Shown here piece by piece: positions 26,788 through 39,830 of a stretch of DNA of 64,000 nt. The notes beneath the pieces were generated by a model that made no database searches, was not told the origin of the DNA, and worked only from the letters and a program-made list of their open reading frames with translations. Origin of the DNA: Limanda limanda (lineage: Eukaryota; Chordata; Actinopteri; Pleuronectiformes; Pleuronectidae); assembly GCF_963576545.1 (NCBI RefSeq), contig NC_083646.1:19397163-19461162 (forward strand), in the 5' to 3' direction. Position 1 is the first letter of the stretch; every line of letters begins with the position of its first letter. The translations under genes were made by a program, and so were the position numbers.

Positions 26788-29540
26788 CTGTCACAACAAC
26801 ATTGAAAACATGCAAACCAGGCCACGCTGTGCACAGTGTGCTGGAGCACATTAAATAATAACAAGGTCATTCGTGCCACAATAACTCTTCTGCCCTGCTA
26901 AACATGACATGGTTAAATAAGGATATAGTTAAGTGAAGGATCTTTATGAGGACTACGCTGATGCCATGTGATGAACTGAAAGCAAAGTATGATGGGCCAC
27001 AAAAACACTATGTTTAATTAACTACATGTCTTAACAAACTTTTTGGTTTTGTTGTGGCATTCCCAAAAGATTCAGTTTAACACCCTGTGTTGCTTAAATT
27101 GTCAATATTTTCGACTAATTGTTTCAGCAGAGGACGGACTACAAAGGTATAAGACATAATGGCGGAAAACCATGAAGACAACACTGAATATTGGATAGAA
27201 GATTATAAAGAGAACATCGTAAATTGGATAGTGAAAATGAATACCACCCCTGTGAAGTTAAATAAATTGTACGTCATTATTACCTTGAGAGTGTGTGTGT
27301 GCAGATAGACAGTTTATAAACAGTCCTCACTACCAAGCTAAACGCAGCAGTATTTTACTTGAGTGGTTCCAGACTGCTGACTAAGCGCCTATATCTCAAC
27401 TTTTGTTGGGAGTTTCAAAGCCGTTTCCTGGATTGCTGTTTTCCCTGTTGCAGAGACAACTGCACCTGCTGTCTTTGAAGGCAGAACTGACATTGGGAAT
27501 GTGGAATAACTGGGCCACAGCCAGAATCGAAAGAAATATGACAACGAGCATGGATGAAAACAACACAGCTATCAAGGCCGCCGTGAATCAAACGGCTGAT
27601 GTAACAGCTCCTAACTCAGATCGCCATGCACTGAAGGCATTTTCTGTAAAGCAAATTGGATTTTTCCTCAGGCTCCGAAGAGTTGAGGGAAAGTTTTATT
27701 TAGTTTTTGGCTCCTTCCTCGTACTTGATGAAATCGGTCAGGAAGATGAATGCTTTTAGCTGTCTGTCCCTTCATCGCTTTGATGGGAGACCACGTAAAA
27801 GACGGCCAGCTTAAGAGTCCACAGAGACAAGTATACGACATAAAAAAAATGAAATGCTGATATCGACAAAGTGTTTTTGGACTCAAACACTTCCCCCAGT
27901 GAATTTTCATTTTTCTGTGACCTATCCCTTTAACAGCTGCTGGCCAACTGACAACACTATGCACATTTATGCACATTGACTGGTGCTAGCCCCACCTCTT
28001 CAATCCAGACTTTTCAAAGAATTCTTCATTTGAATTATTGCAGCATTACTGCAGGCATGTAAACCTCTCCACCAGGGAATAGGGGATTCTGACAAAATCC
28101 TTTTTAAATTGAAACAAGGAAACATATTCAAGTTGTACTGAAATGCAGCTTGTATCATATTTCATACTGAAATGTTTGGGTTAAACATAACAAAAGATGA
28201 GGATTTATAGGTATCGCTAAGGGAAGGAAAATAAGTTTGACAAGAAAATATATGATGTTCATGTTTGCATATAAATCACAACAAACAAACTTAACTGCAG
28301 ACAAAGTATTGTTTAAATGATGGCGAAAAAGTAATGACATGAAATTGGCAGTTATACCTAACCATGTCATGTTTAAATCAAGAATAATATGAAACCCCAA
28401 AAACATTACCTATTTACTCTGGCCAGTGAAAAATGAGGTTCATAAAAAATATATATGATCATTAATATTTTAAATGTTTGGAAAAGAATAAAAGCTTCAC
28501 AGTATATTAAACAGTATGTTTTCATCGCCAAACAAAAACAAGTGGAGTACGCCACAGTCACAACGAAGTGAGTCCAAAACACATTGTGCTGACATGTGCA
28601 AGTGTTGAGCTTACTTTCATCATTCTTCAAGATGGAGATCTCTGGTTTCACCTCACATGTCATTGTTCTTTGCAGCGGCCTCTGCAGCCATGGCCCAGTT
28701 ATTGTATTTCACATGTTTGACTCAGGTGTCCTTTAAAGAGATTAGAGCATTAATGAAATATTGCCAATACTGCAAAGATAGCCAGTATAGTTAGTTGTTA
28801 GTATATTTAACACCGTCTTTCCACTATTTCTATAACTTTTAGAATTGTTCAGATGATATCACTTCAACTTAAAACAGGAATAGTACTCAGTAGATCCATA
28901 CCTCCACCGAGAACCAATCAGGCTGCACTGAATTCACACACTGAGAGATATTAGTCTAAAAAAAGCCTGATGGTTTTGATTCCAGATCAATTAATCATTC
29001 CCCAGTAAATCAGTGAAAATGTCAAATACATATATAGATACATATTGCTAACCTACACCAACCAAATGCCTATGAAAACATAACCTCCAAGAGGTAATTA
29101 CATTCAATCTGAGAAAAAGTCCCAAGTGCTGAAAGGGAAACATCTTGGTGCACATTCTGTTGGAAATTCCAATGACGTGCAGATCTGGAGTTTCACTTCT
29201 CAGTTTTTGAGAGTTGCACGTTTATGATTTCTGATCACATATATCGTCATAGAAATCTAATATTTGTCATTTACCTCTTTTAATACCTCAGCTAGAAGGT
29301 GTGTCACATGCCACATTCAGCAGCAGGAGCAGTCAGGACAGGTTGTTGGGCTTTAGAGGATCTGTCTCTAAAAACACTTGTCAGTCTCTTGCTGTAAAGC
29401 CAAAGAGAATTAGACATCACAATGTAGAACAGGACAAAAGTAGATTTATTTCAATTAAAATACATTGCATTATAGACAGCAAATAACTGATGAATGCCAT
29501 TGTAAAAAAACAAAAACAAAACAATGACAATTAGTGACAT
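26788..29540. other. Gene-free stretch
   Basis: No supported gene. The + strand frame at 27403-27759 (118 codons) and a short frame from ATG 27160 (MAENHEDNTEYWIEDYKEN...) were considered but show no family motif and no clear splice context. Confidence 0.4.
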
Positions 29541-30574
29541 TTAGTTCAGCTGTGGTGCTAAAGGTAATTAGCTAGCTTGGTTAGCTAGTGTTAGCTTGCT
29601 CAGGAGATAGCAGAAAATAACACAAAAAACAATCAAATGTCCTAGGTCAACATACAAATGGCAAAAAACTGAGTTCAGGCATTAAAATAATCCTTTCAAT
29701 TGAATGTTCTGTCGATGAGAAGTGGATTAAAATATATATTTGTGAGTGTACGACTGTGGAATGACAACTTAGCAAGTTGTCAAGTCTGAAATAGCCAATT
29801 AGTTCAGCTTTTGGGCTAAAGGTAATTAGCTAGTTTGGTTAGCTAGTGTTAGCTAGCCATGTAGATAGCAGAAAATAAAACAAGTACAATCAAATGTCCC
29901 AGGTCAACATACAAATGGCCAAAAACTGAGTTCAGGCATTAAAATAATCCTTTCAATTGAATGTTCTGTCGATGAGAAGTGGATTAAAATATATATTTGT
30001 GAGTGTACGACTGTGGAATGACATCTTAGCAAGTTGTCAAGTCTGAAATAGCAAATTAGTTCAGCTGTTGTGCTAAAGGTAATTAGCTAGTTTGGTTAGC
30101 TAGTGTTAGCTAGCTAAGTAGATAGCAGAAAATAAAACAAAAAACAGTCAAAAAGTCCCAGGTCAACATACAAATGGCCAAAAACTGAGTTCAGGCATTA
30201 AAATAATCCTTTCAATTGAATGTTCTGTCGATGAGAAGTGGATTAAAATATATATTTGTGCGTGTACGACTGTGGAATGACAACTTAGCAAGTTGTCAAA
30301 TCTGAAATAGCCAATTAGTTCAGCTGTTGTGCTATAGGTAATTAGCTAGTTTGGTTAGCTAGTGTTAGCTAGCTAAGTAGATAGCAGAAAATAAAACAAA
30401 AAACAATCAAATGTCCCAGGTCAACATATAAAATGGCCAAAAACTGAGTTCAGGCATTAAAATAATCCTTTCAATTGAATGTTCTGTCGATGAGAAATAG
30501 ATTAAAATATATATTTGTGTGTGTACGACTGTGGAATGACAACTTAGCAAGTTGTCAAGTCTGAAATAGCCAAT
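29541..30574 (+). repeat. Tandem array: four copies of a ~258-bp unit
   Basis: Copies start at 29541, 29799, 30056 and 30315, each at TTAGTTCAGCT, giving periods of 258, 257, 259 and about 260. Each unit carries TAATTAGCTAGTTTGGTTAG, a GTCAACATACAAATGGC word, TTCAGGCATTAAAATAATCC, AATTGAATGTTCTGTCGATG and GTACGACTGTGGAATGACA. It closes with a short palindrome, TGACAACTTAGCAAGTTGTC plus A (29762-29782 in copy 1), and TCTGAAATAGC. Copies differ by scattered substitutions and one- to two-base indels. The array ends about 260 bp before the probable AZI2 promoter. It has no coding frame. It looks like a young minisatellite or satellite-like array. I do not recognise the unit. Confidence 0.95.
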
Positions 30575-30839
30575 AGCACTCCATGGTCAACTTTATTCAG
30601 GGAAATGGGGTGTTTTTATTTCTTCTATTATATCATATTTGAATTTTGTCTGTACTTACTGGTCGCTTCTTGATGTTTTCCTTACATAGCTTGTGTGAAG
30701 TTCGAATAGTTATCTAATGCTCATTATAATGTAACAAGATGTTTTTTATTTCAGTAGTCTTAATCAAACTTAACGTCCTCTTCAGTAGATTGTAAAACTA
30801 AATCTAATGAATGTACATGTTTTCCTCACCTTTCACAGT

Positions 30840-31068
30840 CCAGTTCACCACCGAGCTTCCTTCCGAGTTCCTTCGCACTTTATTTTGAAAGGGGCTCCAG
30901 CAGCCGAGTCAGTGACTCCCGGAAGTTTTTGTTTCCTCACCTGTCAGTTCTGACAGTGTCCAGCCTCCTCTCTTTGTTTGTTTACGGGAAACAGGTCTCC
31001 TCTTGTCCACGATCGATGACAACCCCGTGTGGTCCAGCGGCACCTTACTGAGGACAGCGTCTCTCACG
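30840..31068 (+). promoter_or_regulatory. Probable AZI2 promoter and non-coding first exon
   Basis: This is a GC- and CpG-richer island in AT-rich DNA about 1.9 kb upstream of the AZI2 start codon. It contains a 13-bp palindrome GAGTCAGTGACTC (30906-30918; AP-1/MARE-like half sites) directly joined to an ETS-type CCCGGAAGT (30918-30926). Further on, CTGTCAGTTCTGACAG forms another inverted repeat. A possible first-exon donor is CACG then GTTAGT after 31068. There is no TATA box. AZI2 coding begins only in the exon that starts at 32899 with a short 5'UTR, so a non-coding exon upstream is required. The choice of this island is an inference. Confidence 0.5.
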
Positions 31069-32933
31069 GTTAGTGCGAGTCCAGAGGCGAAAACAACCGA
31101 CTGCTTCTGCCTCAGCTAGCCACAGATAGCCAGGCGACGCTAGCTAGGAGCTGCTAGCTACCTGCTATCATCATAACAGATCGAGCGCTTTGATCCCTGT
31201 CACGTCAGGTATCGACTCCACGTTGGCTTAGATCACTGCCTGGTGGGTTTGTGTTTTGCTTTTATTCCGTAGCTTATTTTATAACCGTCTCTCATTGTGT
31301 TTTGTCGGCTGTCAACACAGCTCATGGAAGCTAACAGCACAACGTTATAGCATCGTATGCAAACGAGCCTGGGTGATTGTTTACATGTCTTCGCTTCTCT
31401 GTGGCTGTAACTGAACACGATCTCTCGGTTGATGTCGTGGTTAGCATGATAGCCTTTAGCTCTCCTGCTGTATCCAGTTAAATCTAACAACATGGCGTTG
31501 CTCTTCGTGTCCTGTGTTGGCACTCAGCATCACTTTCGTTTTGAGGGGGCACTTGCTGGAGTCACTGTCTGAAGTCCTCCTCATGAGTCAGCCATGTTTC
31601 TATTGGTTTCTATTCGTGGTGTTGATCCAGCAGCCCAGTCAGTGTGTCCTGCTGAGGCTCAACTCCAGTAAGAGCTTCGGCCTCTAGTGTGAACAACTTG
31701 GCTCCTCGGTGTTTGCTGCATCACGGCCAGCTGACATCATCACCATGTAGCATTAGCTGCTCTGAGGTAACAGGTAACCTCTCTCCCAGTTAGATGGTCT
31801 GGACTGCTGATATTCTTGCTGGTAGTCAATCGGCTCAGTCACCTCCTGTATCAACAGGCCAGTGTGGGTACCTGAGCACAATCCAAGTTTAGATCTGTTT
31901 TTAAACAGCAGCTGTACATATCTCATATAGCCTCATACTAACATGACATCGATCACAACTCCCTCCCTTTTTACCAATATGTGATTGTGTCTGCAATAAA
32001 TGTAGAGGTTTGCTCACGTTTATACATGTTAAGGTTTTGTGGAATAGACTGTTTTAATAGGCCATACAACTAAAGTTTGGTGGAGCTTGAGTAAACCTTT
32101 GACCATTTATTGTAAGGCTGGTTTGATGATGGTGATACTCAGCTCATCCACAATTTGACTAGCCTGTATACACAGGTCATGGTTACCTCATAGGGCCTAA
32201 CAACTTGTACGTCCTCTGACAGCCTCTGTCTGTTACCCTGAGAGTGATGGATCCCTGTCCCAGGACCGACAGAAGTGCAATAGATGCCACGAGTAGCAGA
32301 GCACATCCAAAAACCACATTTAAAACATTCATGAGAAAAGACAGTGTCTAACATACAGGGCTGAATGAAACCCATCCCAGTCACTGTGGTCATATCAACA
32401 GTCGACTGCAGACCTTTCCTGAACTCCTGCGTGAAGTAAAGCTCATACAAAACGCACCTACTGGACAAACATTTGAGCAGCCAAAAATACTTTTGGTACT
32501 TTATCATGTTTTTAAAAAGCGTTACACTCTTTTTAAGCTTGAAGTGTTTTGTTTAAACATTTAATTCCAGATAGCTCTTGTCCAAATGTCTGATGTGTAC
32601 AGTTCCTGCAGCAATGGTTTGTGTGAAGAAATAGTCATCTCACAACCTATGGTAACCCAAAGCATCAACTATGTAAAGTTAAAATATTGGGGCAAAACAA
32701 GAGCATCATTTTCGAATAGATGTGCAGATCAATTGTTTAACAAGCATTTTGTTCGCTTCATGCTTTAGGAGAGAACGTTCTTACTTAAGCACAATCAACT
32801 AATGTTTCTTTTTAGTAAGCAGTCTTTGTTTTGTCTTTTCCATAAAAACAGAAAGGAAATTAATAATTTTGCTAATGAAACTCTAATGTCATCCCCAGGT
32901 CTTCTGTCTGCCGAAGCGTCGGCCTGTGCAAGC

Positions 32934-35900
32934 ATGGAGCCTCTGGCAGTGGATGATGACATCTGTATTCTTAAACACGAAACAGCCTTCACCACCGCTG
33001 GCGAGAGCCCCGTGTCGGTGTGTGCTGGCGACGAATCTGTTGCTTCCCACTTCGCCCTGGTCACAGCCTATGAGGACATCAAGAAGAGGCTGAGAGACAC
33101 AGAGCGAGAGAACACCCTGCTGAGGAAGAGGGTTAAGCAGCTGGAGGATAAGGTATAGATGCGAAATGAGCTGGAATTGGTGATTGAGGGAAAGAGAAGG
33201 AAAAGATAGGCAGAAGAGAGAGATGGCATAAGGACAGTGGTGTAAAAGAACATACTGCTCATCCAGATGGCTAAACAGCGAGAGGTTTATGAAGTTTAAG
33301 TTGGAGACAGAACTGAATGAAGACTGTTTTTCCATTTTTCTGGATGTCAGAACTCTGGACAAAAACAAGAATACTCAAAGAAAGTTTGGGAAAAGTCATC
33401 AAATTCAAAATTTCACTGCAAAGCACTTGCCTGTGGTAGAGTGTGCACGCCAGCATCATTAACATTGTTGGCCTACAGTTAAAGCTATAAAACAATGAGA
33501 AATAAATCTGCTCTGTCTAAAAACAGAGAAGAGGTCTGGAAAAGCATAGTGTTGCCAAACAATGAGTTGGAGCCCTACAAACTGCAGCAAAGGCTCCTGA
33601 GATTGGAGATAAAAAACAGGATCCATTACAATGCAGAGAGAGACATAAAAACAGAAACTGTCTGAATACAGATGGTCTGCTAAAGAGAAAAATCGGCACT
33701 ACATGCTGGCATAAAAGCTTCTCCTAATCTCTATCAGTTTTAGTTTTATCTGCTGCAGCATAATCGAGCGAGGATGTGGTTGGAGGAAAGTAACTTCCTA
33801 CCACAGACTTTAAAAAATATATGAAAATTGATTTCAGTTCTTCACTGCTCTTCTGTGTTTCCTCTATCGCCCCTGTAGCTCTTCAGGCCAGATGCGCCTC
33901 CATCAGAGGGTCCCCAGTACGTGAACAAGGCTTTCAGTGCTTACAGAGGTATCTATATAGAGAAGGAAGACCTGCAGCTGGAGCTTAACAAACTGGTGCG
34001 TCTAATGATCAACTAACCTTCCTCAAACTGACACTAGATCCTGATTCAGAGATTGTGTATGTTGAAGCCCTGGAAACAATGCAAGTGTTTTAAGTCTAAG
34101 GCAAATAAAGGGACTGGGTCTTGTAATGTGTTCTTCCGTAATTCAAAACTGAACTAGAACCGACAAGCATTTGATAACATTCCCCAAATACAGCATGGGT
34201 GCACTGATCTTACTTGGGAGAGTTCCCTCCATTGCTGTGAATGCTGACTCCCCCATCACTCCCTCCTCTCTTTCTGTGTCAGAAAAAGGAGAAGAGCGAG
34301 ACTGACAGGTTGTTTACGGAGCAGCTGCAGGCCAAAGAGTTGGAACTGCTTCAGCTGAGGACAGAGATGGAGACCAGCCAAGGTACAGGTGGAGCACACC
34401 CGTCTGCTTTGTACTGTGTATAACAGCTGAGCAGAACTTAGTAAAACCCGTCTGCAAAAGATATGTTTACAAATTTTTGCGCCACTAGAAATAATCCAGG
34501 TATATAATCCACTAATATAACCCTAACTCTTAAAGGGACCATAACACAAGAGGCACTTTCATTTATGTAATACATTTGTGTGACAATGTGTCTGGACCTA
34601 AAACAACCACAAAGAGAATCTATCTAACTTATGAGATAAAAGAAACTAGTCTTTCTGTTACGGTAAATTGAAGAGATGGCCCAGATATCCGATGTCCTCA
34701 CGGAAAGCCCCAAATTGTTGGGTGTTGCCCCCAGAGGCTTATTCCTCATCAGAAAATAGCCAATAGGCTCAGAGATTGCTATTAATGAAACAATGATGGT
34801 AACTCTTCTGTACCAATAGGAGGCATTCACACTTAAGCATTTCAAGTTCAAAAGTTCAATTAAAAATAATTAGTTGAATCATTTCCTCACTTGCTAACAA
34901 TGACTATTCACCCTCTTGTACTTTGTGTGTGGGCAGTGATGAAGAGCCTGAACAGCCCTCAAGACTACTGGCAGGTGGACCAGGTCAGCACCGAGCTGAA
35001 GATCCATAAACTGCAGGAGGAGCTGGAGAGAGTGACACTGGAAAACAGCAGACTGGTGGGGAGAAGTGGGGTGAGTAAGCTGTAGAGCAAAGAGCCAGGA
35101 TCAGGACAAAGAAGGAGACAGAGAGAAGGAGATCTGAAGAGGACAGTGTAAAAGAGGTAGCCTCGGAGAGTGGCGTAACAAGAAGAGAGCAAAACAGTGG
35201 AGGCGAGGTGTTAGGGCAGAGAGGGAGACAGAGTGACACAAGAAGTTCTGAGAAGAAGAAAAGAGGAAGGATGGCAACAAAACTGCAGGAAAAGTTCATT
35301 GCGAACGATGAAAGAAAAGAAAACACAAACAGGAGGATGGCTTGAAGGGGAACAGAGGAGTCTTAGGTTTAGTTCTAAGAAATGATAATGGAAACGTACT
35401 TACAGTAAAATGGCGTTTGATGCAGTGCAAACCTCTGCCAACGCCCAACAGTCCGCTAAAGAAACAACATTTCAATACACTAGATCCAGATAGTTATTTG
35501 GATCAAATGTCATACACTCATAAATATCATTCCCCTTAACATAACAGATTTCTTTCACCCAGATCCATGAATTATTATCTGAGAAATCAATGAAAATGTT
35601 GAAAAATACCTGATCTCACAATGTTAGAGATGGAAATTGGTTGAGTAGGTTTTGTGTAATCCTGCCAACGAACAACCAAACCCTGACGGAAATGTTTCAC
35701 ATAACTTCCCTCTGTTTTAGGAGGAACCCCAAGGCCTGAATGGACCAGACTTGGACATGACTTGCGACGCAAAGTGTAATGCAAGGTAATGTTTGTTTTG
35801 GGAATGTCTTGGCTAGAAAAAACACCATAATGTTCCTTATGAAGAATATAAGCATCAACACGAGGAGCAAGTTTGAGCTTAATTTTTAATTAGTTTACAG

Positions 35901-38900
35901 CACAAAAAAAGATGGGAATTTAGTTTCTCCTCTCTGCTCCTGTGTTCACTGTGGGATGTAGTTGTCGTCTTTGGCCACTAGAGGAGGGTGCAGCTTAATA
36001 CATTTGAACTCCTGCCTGCACAACATCTTATGACGCAGCCGAGCCTTGATGATGATCAGGACCAGTTAAACCCCTTTAACCTGTGTCCATTAGAAATAGT
36101 TAAAATTTGCCCTCCAGTGTGTAGGAGCTCGACAGCAGATGAAATCACTCTCTTTACTGTCATTAGCACTGGCTTAGATTTCAGGAAGAAGCTTCTGCTC
36201 ATGGTGCATTAAGGTTGTGTCTTCAAAAAGAGTTGTGTTATTTATTTGTTATGTTTCTGGCTGGTGGTTGAAGTTAAGACTCTAAAGTGTTGATGAGATG
36301 TTTTGTTACCTGAGGTGTGGATAGGTTTTTAATTGGCGCTTCATACTTAAAAAATTGTAATGTTGTAAAATGTGAACTTAACGCTTGAGTGAATATGCTA
36401 AAAATCGGTGAAGCTCATCTGTGACTCGTTGAGCACAGTTAGCAACTGTGTGAAATACAGAAACAAACCATCCTGCCTAGTCTTTTAACAAGCCCCTCCA
36501 GGATTTTTTTGTAATTTGGTAAATAGATCAGGCTTCTATAATTATACATTCTGCTACTTTGGACCAAAATTATGTCTTACGTGACAGTTTTACATCTTGT
36601 AATCGCAGCAAACAGGTGAAAATGAGCATTGCTTTAGTTTAATGACTGAACTAATGATAACTATGCGCTACTTCATGCCAAACTATGGTTCTCAGTCCGA
36701 CAGATGGACGCTTCTAACAACACAGGCTTTGTAGAAAAGCTGGAATCTTGTAAATATAATTTGTAAATCAAATAATGTGTTGATCCGCAGTGAGAGGGGC
36801 ATGCAGCAGATGTGCCAGGAGATGCACTGTGAGGTCACTCGTCTCCGCCTGGAGCTGAAGCACCAATCAGGCCTGATCAGGAAACTCAGGCCGTTGATCG
36901 GCGAGATAAGACAAGGTAAGGGCCAATTTATCACAGGTTAAAACACACATACAGGGAGTGATAATAATCTTTAAATGTCTGGTTTCTTCCATATTAAGTT
37001 AATTAAAGTAATCATACTTTTATCTTTAAAACACAGCTAACTATTTGCCTTTGTTTAAATAATTTCCCCTTTTAAATATCTGTCCCATTTTATCAAATAT
37101 TTTCTCTTGTATATATATTCCTGTTTAAAACCATATTTCTTCTTTTAAAGCTTGCTTATAATTTTATATTTTTAAGGCCATGTGTAGGTGTAACCCACAG
37201 TAAATCTAAAGAGGTAAAATAAATATAGCAATAAAAGTGCTGATATTGGGGCTGTGGGGCTCTGATATTTTTCTTTCGACCGTCACGTTTTGCTATTATG
37301 TTTGAGTTTTATTAAAAAGCCACAAATCTTGGACTCATAAAATTTTTGGGAAATGCTTTATACATATTGTTTTTCATGGACAACAACTGTAACAGATTTG
37401 TTAAAAAATCTGATTGTGAGGTTAGGTCAGATTTATGGATTAAAGCCTTGCTTCTCTACACATGAGCTAATGTGGCTAACTTACTATACCTCACATAAGG
37501 GAAGGCTTTTATAAAAGAGTACGTTCTAACTGAGAAGATTTCTCCCTCTGCTGCTCCTTGTTATAATTTGTATAAGGGTGTGATGAGACTGCAGATATTA
37601 TCTTAGCACTCAAACACTTTGATAAAGGATGTTGTGAAATGGTCTGTCCTACCTCGCCCCCTCCTTCTGTGCTGATGTATTCTACCCTGGAACAGATTAC
37701 CTCTGTCGCTGAAACCCTCCGTGTGTCAGAGGAGGAGACCAGGAGGTGAAAATTAGAACGAAATATGGCAAGAAAATAAATCTTGGACTATTTATTCCTC
37801 TGAATAAGAGGGTAATCCTGTAACTTTGATGAAACCGATGGAGAGAGAAATAAGGGAAGCGTGGGTGACAAGGAAAGGGAGAAGAGGGGGAGCTGTGTAT
37901 TTATTCAGTCATATTGTGCATCTGTATTCTTGTAATGTCCCTCCTTTGGAATCACTTTTATTCAAATGCTAGACTCAAGAGGCGCTCTCATGGAAGAGTA
38001 ACATGGATGGAAAAAAAGCTACTTTTTTAAACCGAGATTGAGATTGTACCTCACTGCTCTGTTATTATACTGTCGGGCCTGTTATCTTGTCTGGAGTCAA
38101 AAAGCTTTAAGCGCACTTTAGATTTTGTTCTCCACAGCTACCTTAACTTAATTCATCTGTAAACAGTAATTGGTACAATATAGGGCAATTTTTTTTCAGT
38201 TTTTAAAAAAATTGCAGAAGTTCAAGTCCAGTGAATAATTATAATTAGTACACAGGCAGTAAAAGTCAAAGGAAAGACAAAGTTTTTTTGCAACCAAAAA
38301 TGTATAAATTAAAAACTAAAATGGCACTTAGTAGAGCACATGTCTCCACCAAGGCTCAACAGTTTCTGTAAATTCCATCAAGCTGCACATTTATTCTTAA
38401 AATAAGATGAAAATGTTACCACTGATGCTGCAGCTTACTTACATGAAATTATCCAAATCAACTTTGTGATCACATTCTCAGCAGACTAATATTTTTGCCA
38501 CTGTTCATTCAACCATATCTGACATTTTATTGCCTTTCTCTTCTCATGTTTTCCTCCTTCTTCTCTTCACTCTGTCTCTTTCCTCCTGTCCCTCTCCAGC
38601 TGGCTCAACAGTTCCAGTCCAGTGTCTGGATGATGTGGAAAAAAACCACCACCCAGTCCCTCGAGTGTCAGTGCCTCGTCCCCCTAGTGCCCCCCCACTC
38701 CCCTCGTGTTCTGGACGCCCCTGCCTCCCTGGTGGTGGCCCGCTGGGCCCCCTGCTGCCAGACAGCCTGAAGGAGGACTGCTGGTACAACGGGCCCTGGC
38801 CCTCCCAGAGCTGCTCGGGAGAGGCTCTGGTTGGGAACTCGGCTGGCCTTCCCCCGCCTCCCTTGAACCAAGCTTCCCTAGATGAGAGCTCCAGGTCCTT

Positions 38901-39030
38901 CCCCAGTCCCCCCAAGCCCAGTGATGCCGTGTTCTGGGAGGGACACTCAGCTGCATCCAACTCCTCATCCTTAATGGGAAACTGCAGTCCCAGGAGCCCT
39001 CCAAACACTGAGTGGGCCAAGCCCTATTGA
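32934..39030 (+). CDS. azi2: AZI2 (NAP1), TBK1/IKK-epsilon-binding adaptor, 7 coding exons
   Basis: Coding exons: 32934-33152 (exon from 32899), 33879-33995, 34283-34382, 34937-35070, 35721-35785, 36791-36915 and 38600-39030. All have GT-AG borders and compatible phases, giving 396 aa (human AZI2 is 392). The N-terminus MEPLAVDDDICILKHE and GDESVASHFALVTAYEDIKK (residues 32-51) are near-identical to vertebrate AZI2. Charged coiled-coil segments run over about 44-75 and 95-190, including QAKELELLQLRTEMETSQVM (128-147). Residues 213-250 (ERGMQQMCQEMHCEVTRLRL then HQSGLIRKL) match the TBK1-binding domain shared with TANK and TBKBP1. A Pro/Ser-rich tail follows, with FPSPPKPSDAVFWE (354-367) matching the human C-terminal FPSPPKSSETAFGE. 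Known family role: a cytosolic adaptor that binds TBK1 and IKK-epsilon to promote interferon and NF-kB signalling, and that links TBK1 to NDP52/TAX1BP1 in selective autophagy. The paralogue TBKBP1 fits less well, and the CMC1 neighbour supports AZI2. The gene looks intact. Introns 5 and 7 (counting the non-coding first exon as 0) carry repeat family A. Confidence 0.95.
35395..35700 (+). repeat. Dispersed repeat family A, copy 2 (in an AZI2 intron)
   Basis: It carries the family words in order: ACCTCTGCCAACGCCCAACA then GTCCGCTAAA, ATCCATGAATTATTATCTGA, and GGTTGAGTAGGTTTTGTGTA followed by ATCCTGCCAACGAACAACCA. It lies between AZI2 coding exons ending at 35070 and starting at 35721, and finishes only about 20-40 bp before the latter's acceptor. 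It is in the same orientation as the gene. Confidence 0.6.
38325..38460 (+). repeat. Dispersed repeat family A, copy 3 (truncated)
   Basis: Only the head is clear: CTTAGTAGAGCACATGTCTC then CACCAAGGCTCAACAGTTTC and AATTCCATCAAGCTGCACAT. It lies in the last AZI2 intron, same orientation as copies 1, 2 and 4. The 3' half typical of the family is not visible. Confidence 0.55.
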
Positions 39031-39830
39031 GAGGGACTTTGATGGGATAATAGGTGATTATTAAATAGTTTGTAACTGGATGGATAATTGATGAATGGAT
39101 GAATGAATGGACTCTGCAACCCTGCCACATAGCTACCACCTAACCTGCCTTAAGTTAATTAGACCACTCCTCTGGGCTGAGCTGGACCAGTTGTGGGAAC
39201 TAACTGAAGCCAGAGGAAGCCTTCTCGAGGTCAAGACTATGTAGACGTATTGATTTCCGTGCGCACTGCATCGGTGAACATACCTGACCGTGCAGAGGGA
39301 GAGTCGAGGACAGACCCTCCGTAGAATCAATAGTTTTTTTTGTGAGTATAGTGTCCTTGTATGCACATGCATAAGTGTGCGCAAGCATGCATACAAGCAA
39401 TTGAACTTCTGTGTGTCTATGTACGCACATCAAACAGAGCGTGCCTGTGTGTGCAGATCAGTGCGCGGGCATCTCTCGCCCGCCTGTTATCTGTATCCTG
39501 TCATAATGAACCCAATAGGGCTTAAAGGGTCTCGTTCTCCATTCACAGTGGCCAGTGATCACCAGGGGCCACAGCTGGACACATAGTAGTAGAGTTTGTA
39601 AAACTGCATTTACTCAAATGCAGGTCTTTTTACATTTGATCGCTGTAAAGTAAACAAGGAACCTAGTCCCATGTCTGTGTCATGGTTAAGTGGAAAAAGC
39701 GTTGAGGTCTGTGGACTTGGGTTTGTTCGTGTCTGTGCTGTGCTGGAGACAGACGAACACCTACCTGTTGGATAATCACTGATTTTTGATCCAAATTTTA
39801 ACTGCTACCAAATAAACTCTTTTTCTCGAT
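39031..39830 (+). terminator. Probable AZI2 3'UTR with polyadenylation signal
   Basis: The first canonical AATAAA after the AZI2 stop codon is at 39811-39816, followed by a T-rich element (CTCTTTTTCTCG), as expected for a cleavage site near 39830. A second AATAAA at 40971-40976 could give a longer 3'UTR. No transcript evidence is available. Confidence 0.45.

Noticed and set aside
27403..27759. 118-codon + strand frame downstream of the orphan minus exon
   Set aside because: No domain, no clear start context or splice sites, and composition like its surroundings.
37699..37746. A possible extra AZI2 exon (after TGGAACAG, open frame ITSVAETLRVSEEETRR, then GTGAAA)
   Set aside because: The preceding exon ends in phase 1. 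Joining it gives a stop codon after six codons, and human AZI2 has no counterpart. Only a different frame is open.
38544..39020. 158- and 151-codon minus-strand frames opposite the last AZI2 exon
   Set aside because: They are antisense shadows of the GC-rich Pro/Ser-coding exon. The + strand frame aligns with AZI2.
32934..39030. TBKBP1 or TANK as the identity of the 396-aa protein
   Set aside because: The N-terminus, QAKELELLQLRTEMET segment, FPSPPK motif and CMC1 neighbour all fit AZI2 better. TBKBP1 has a different N-terminus and is much longer.
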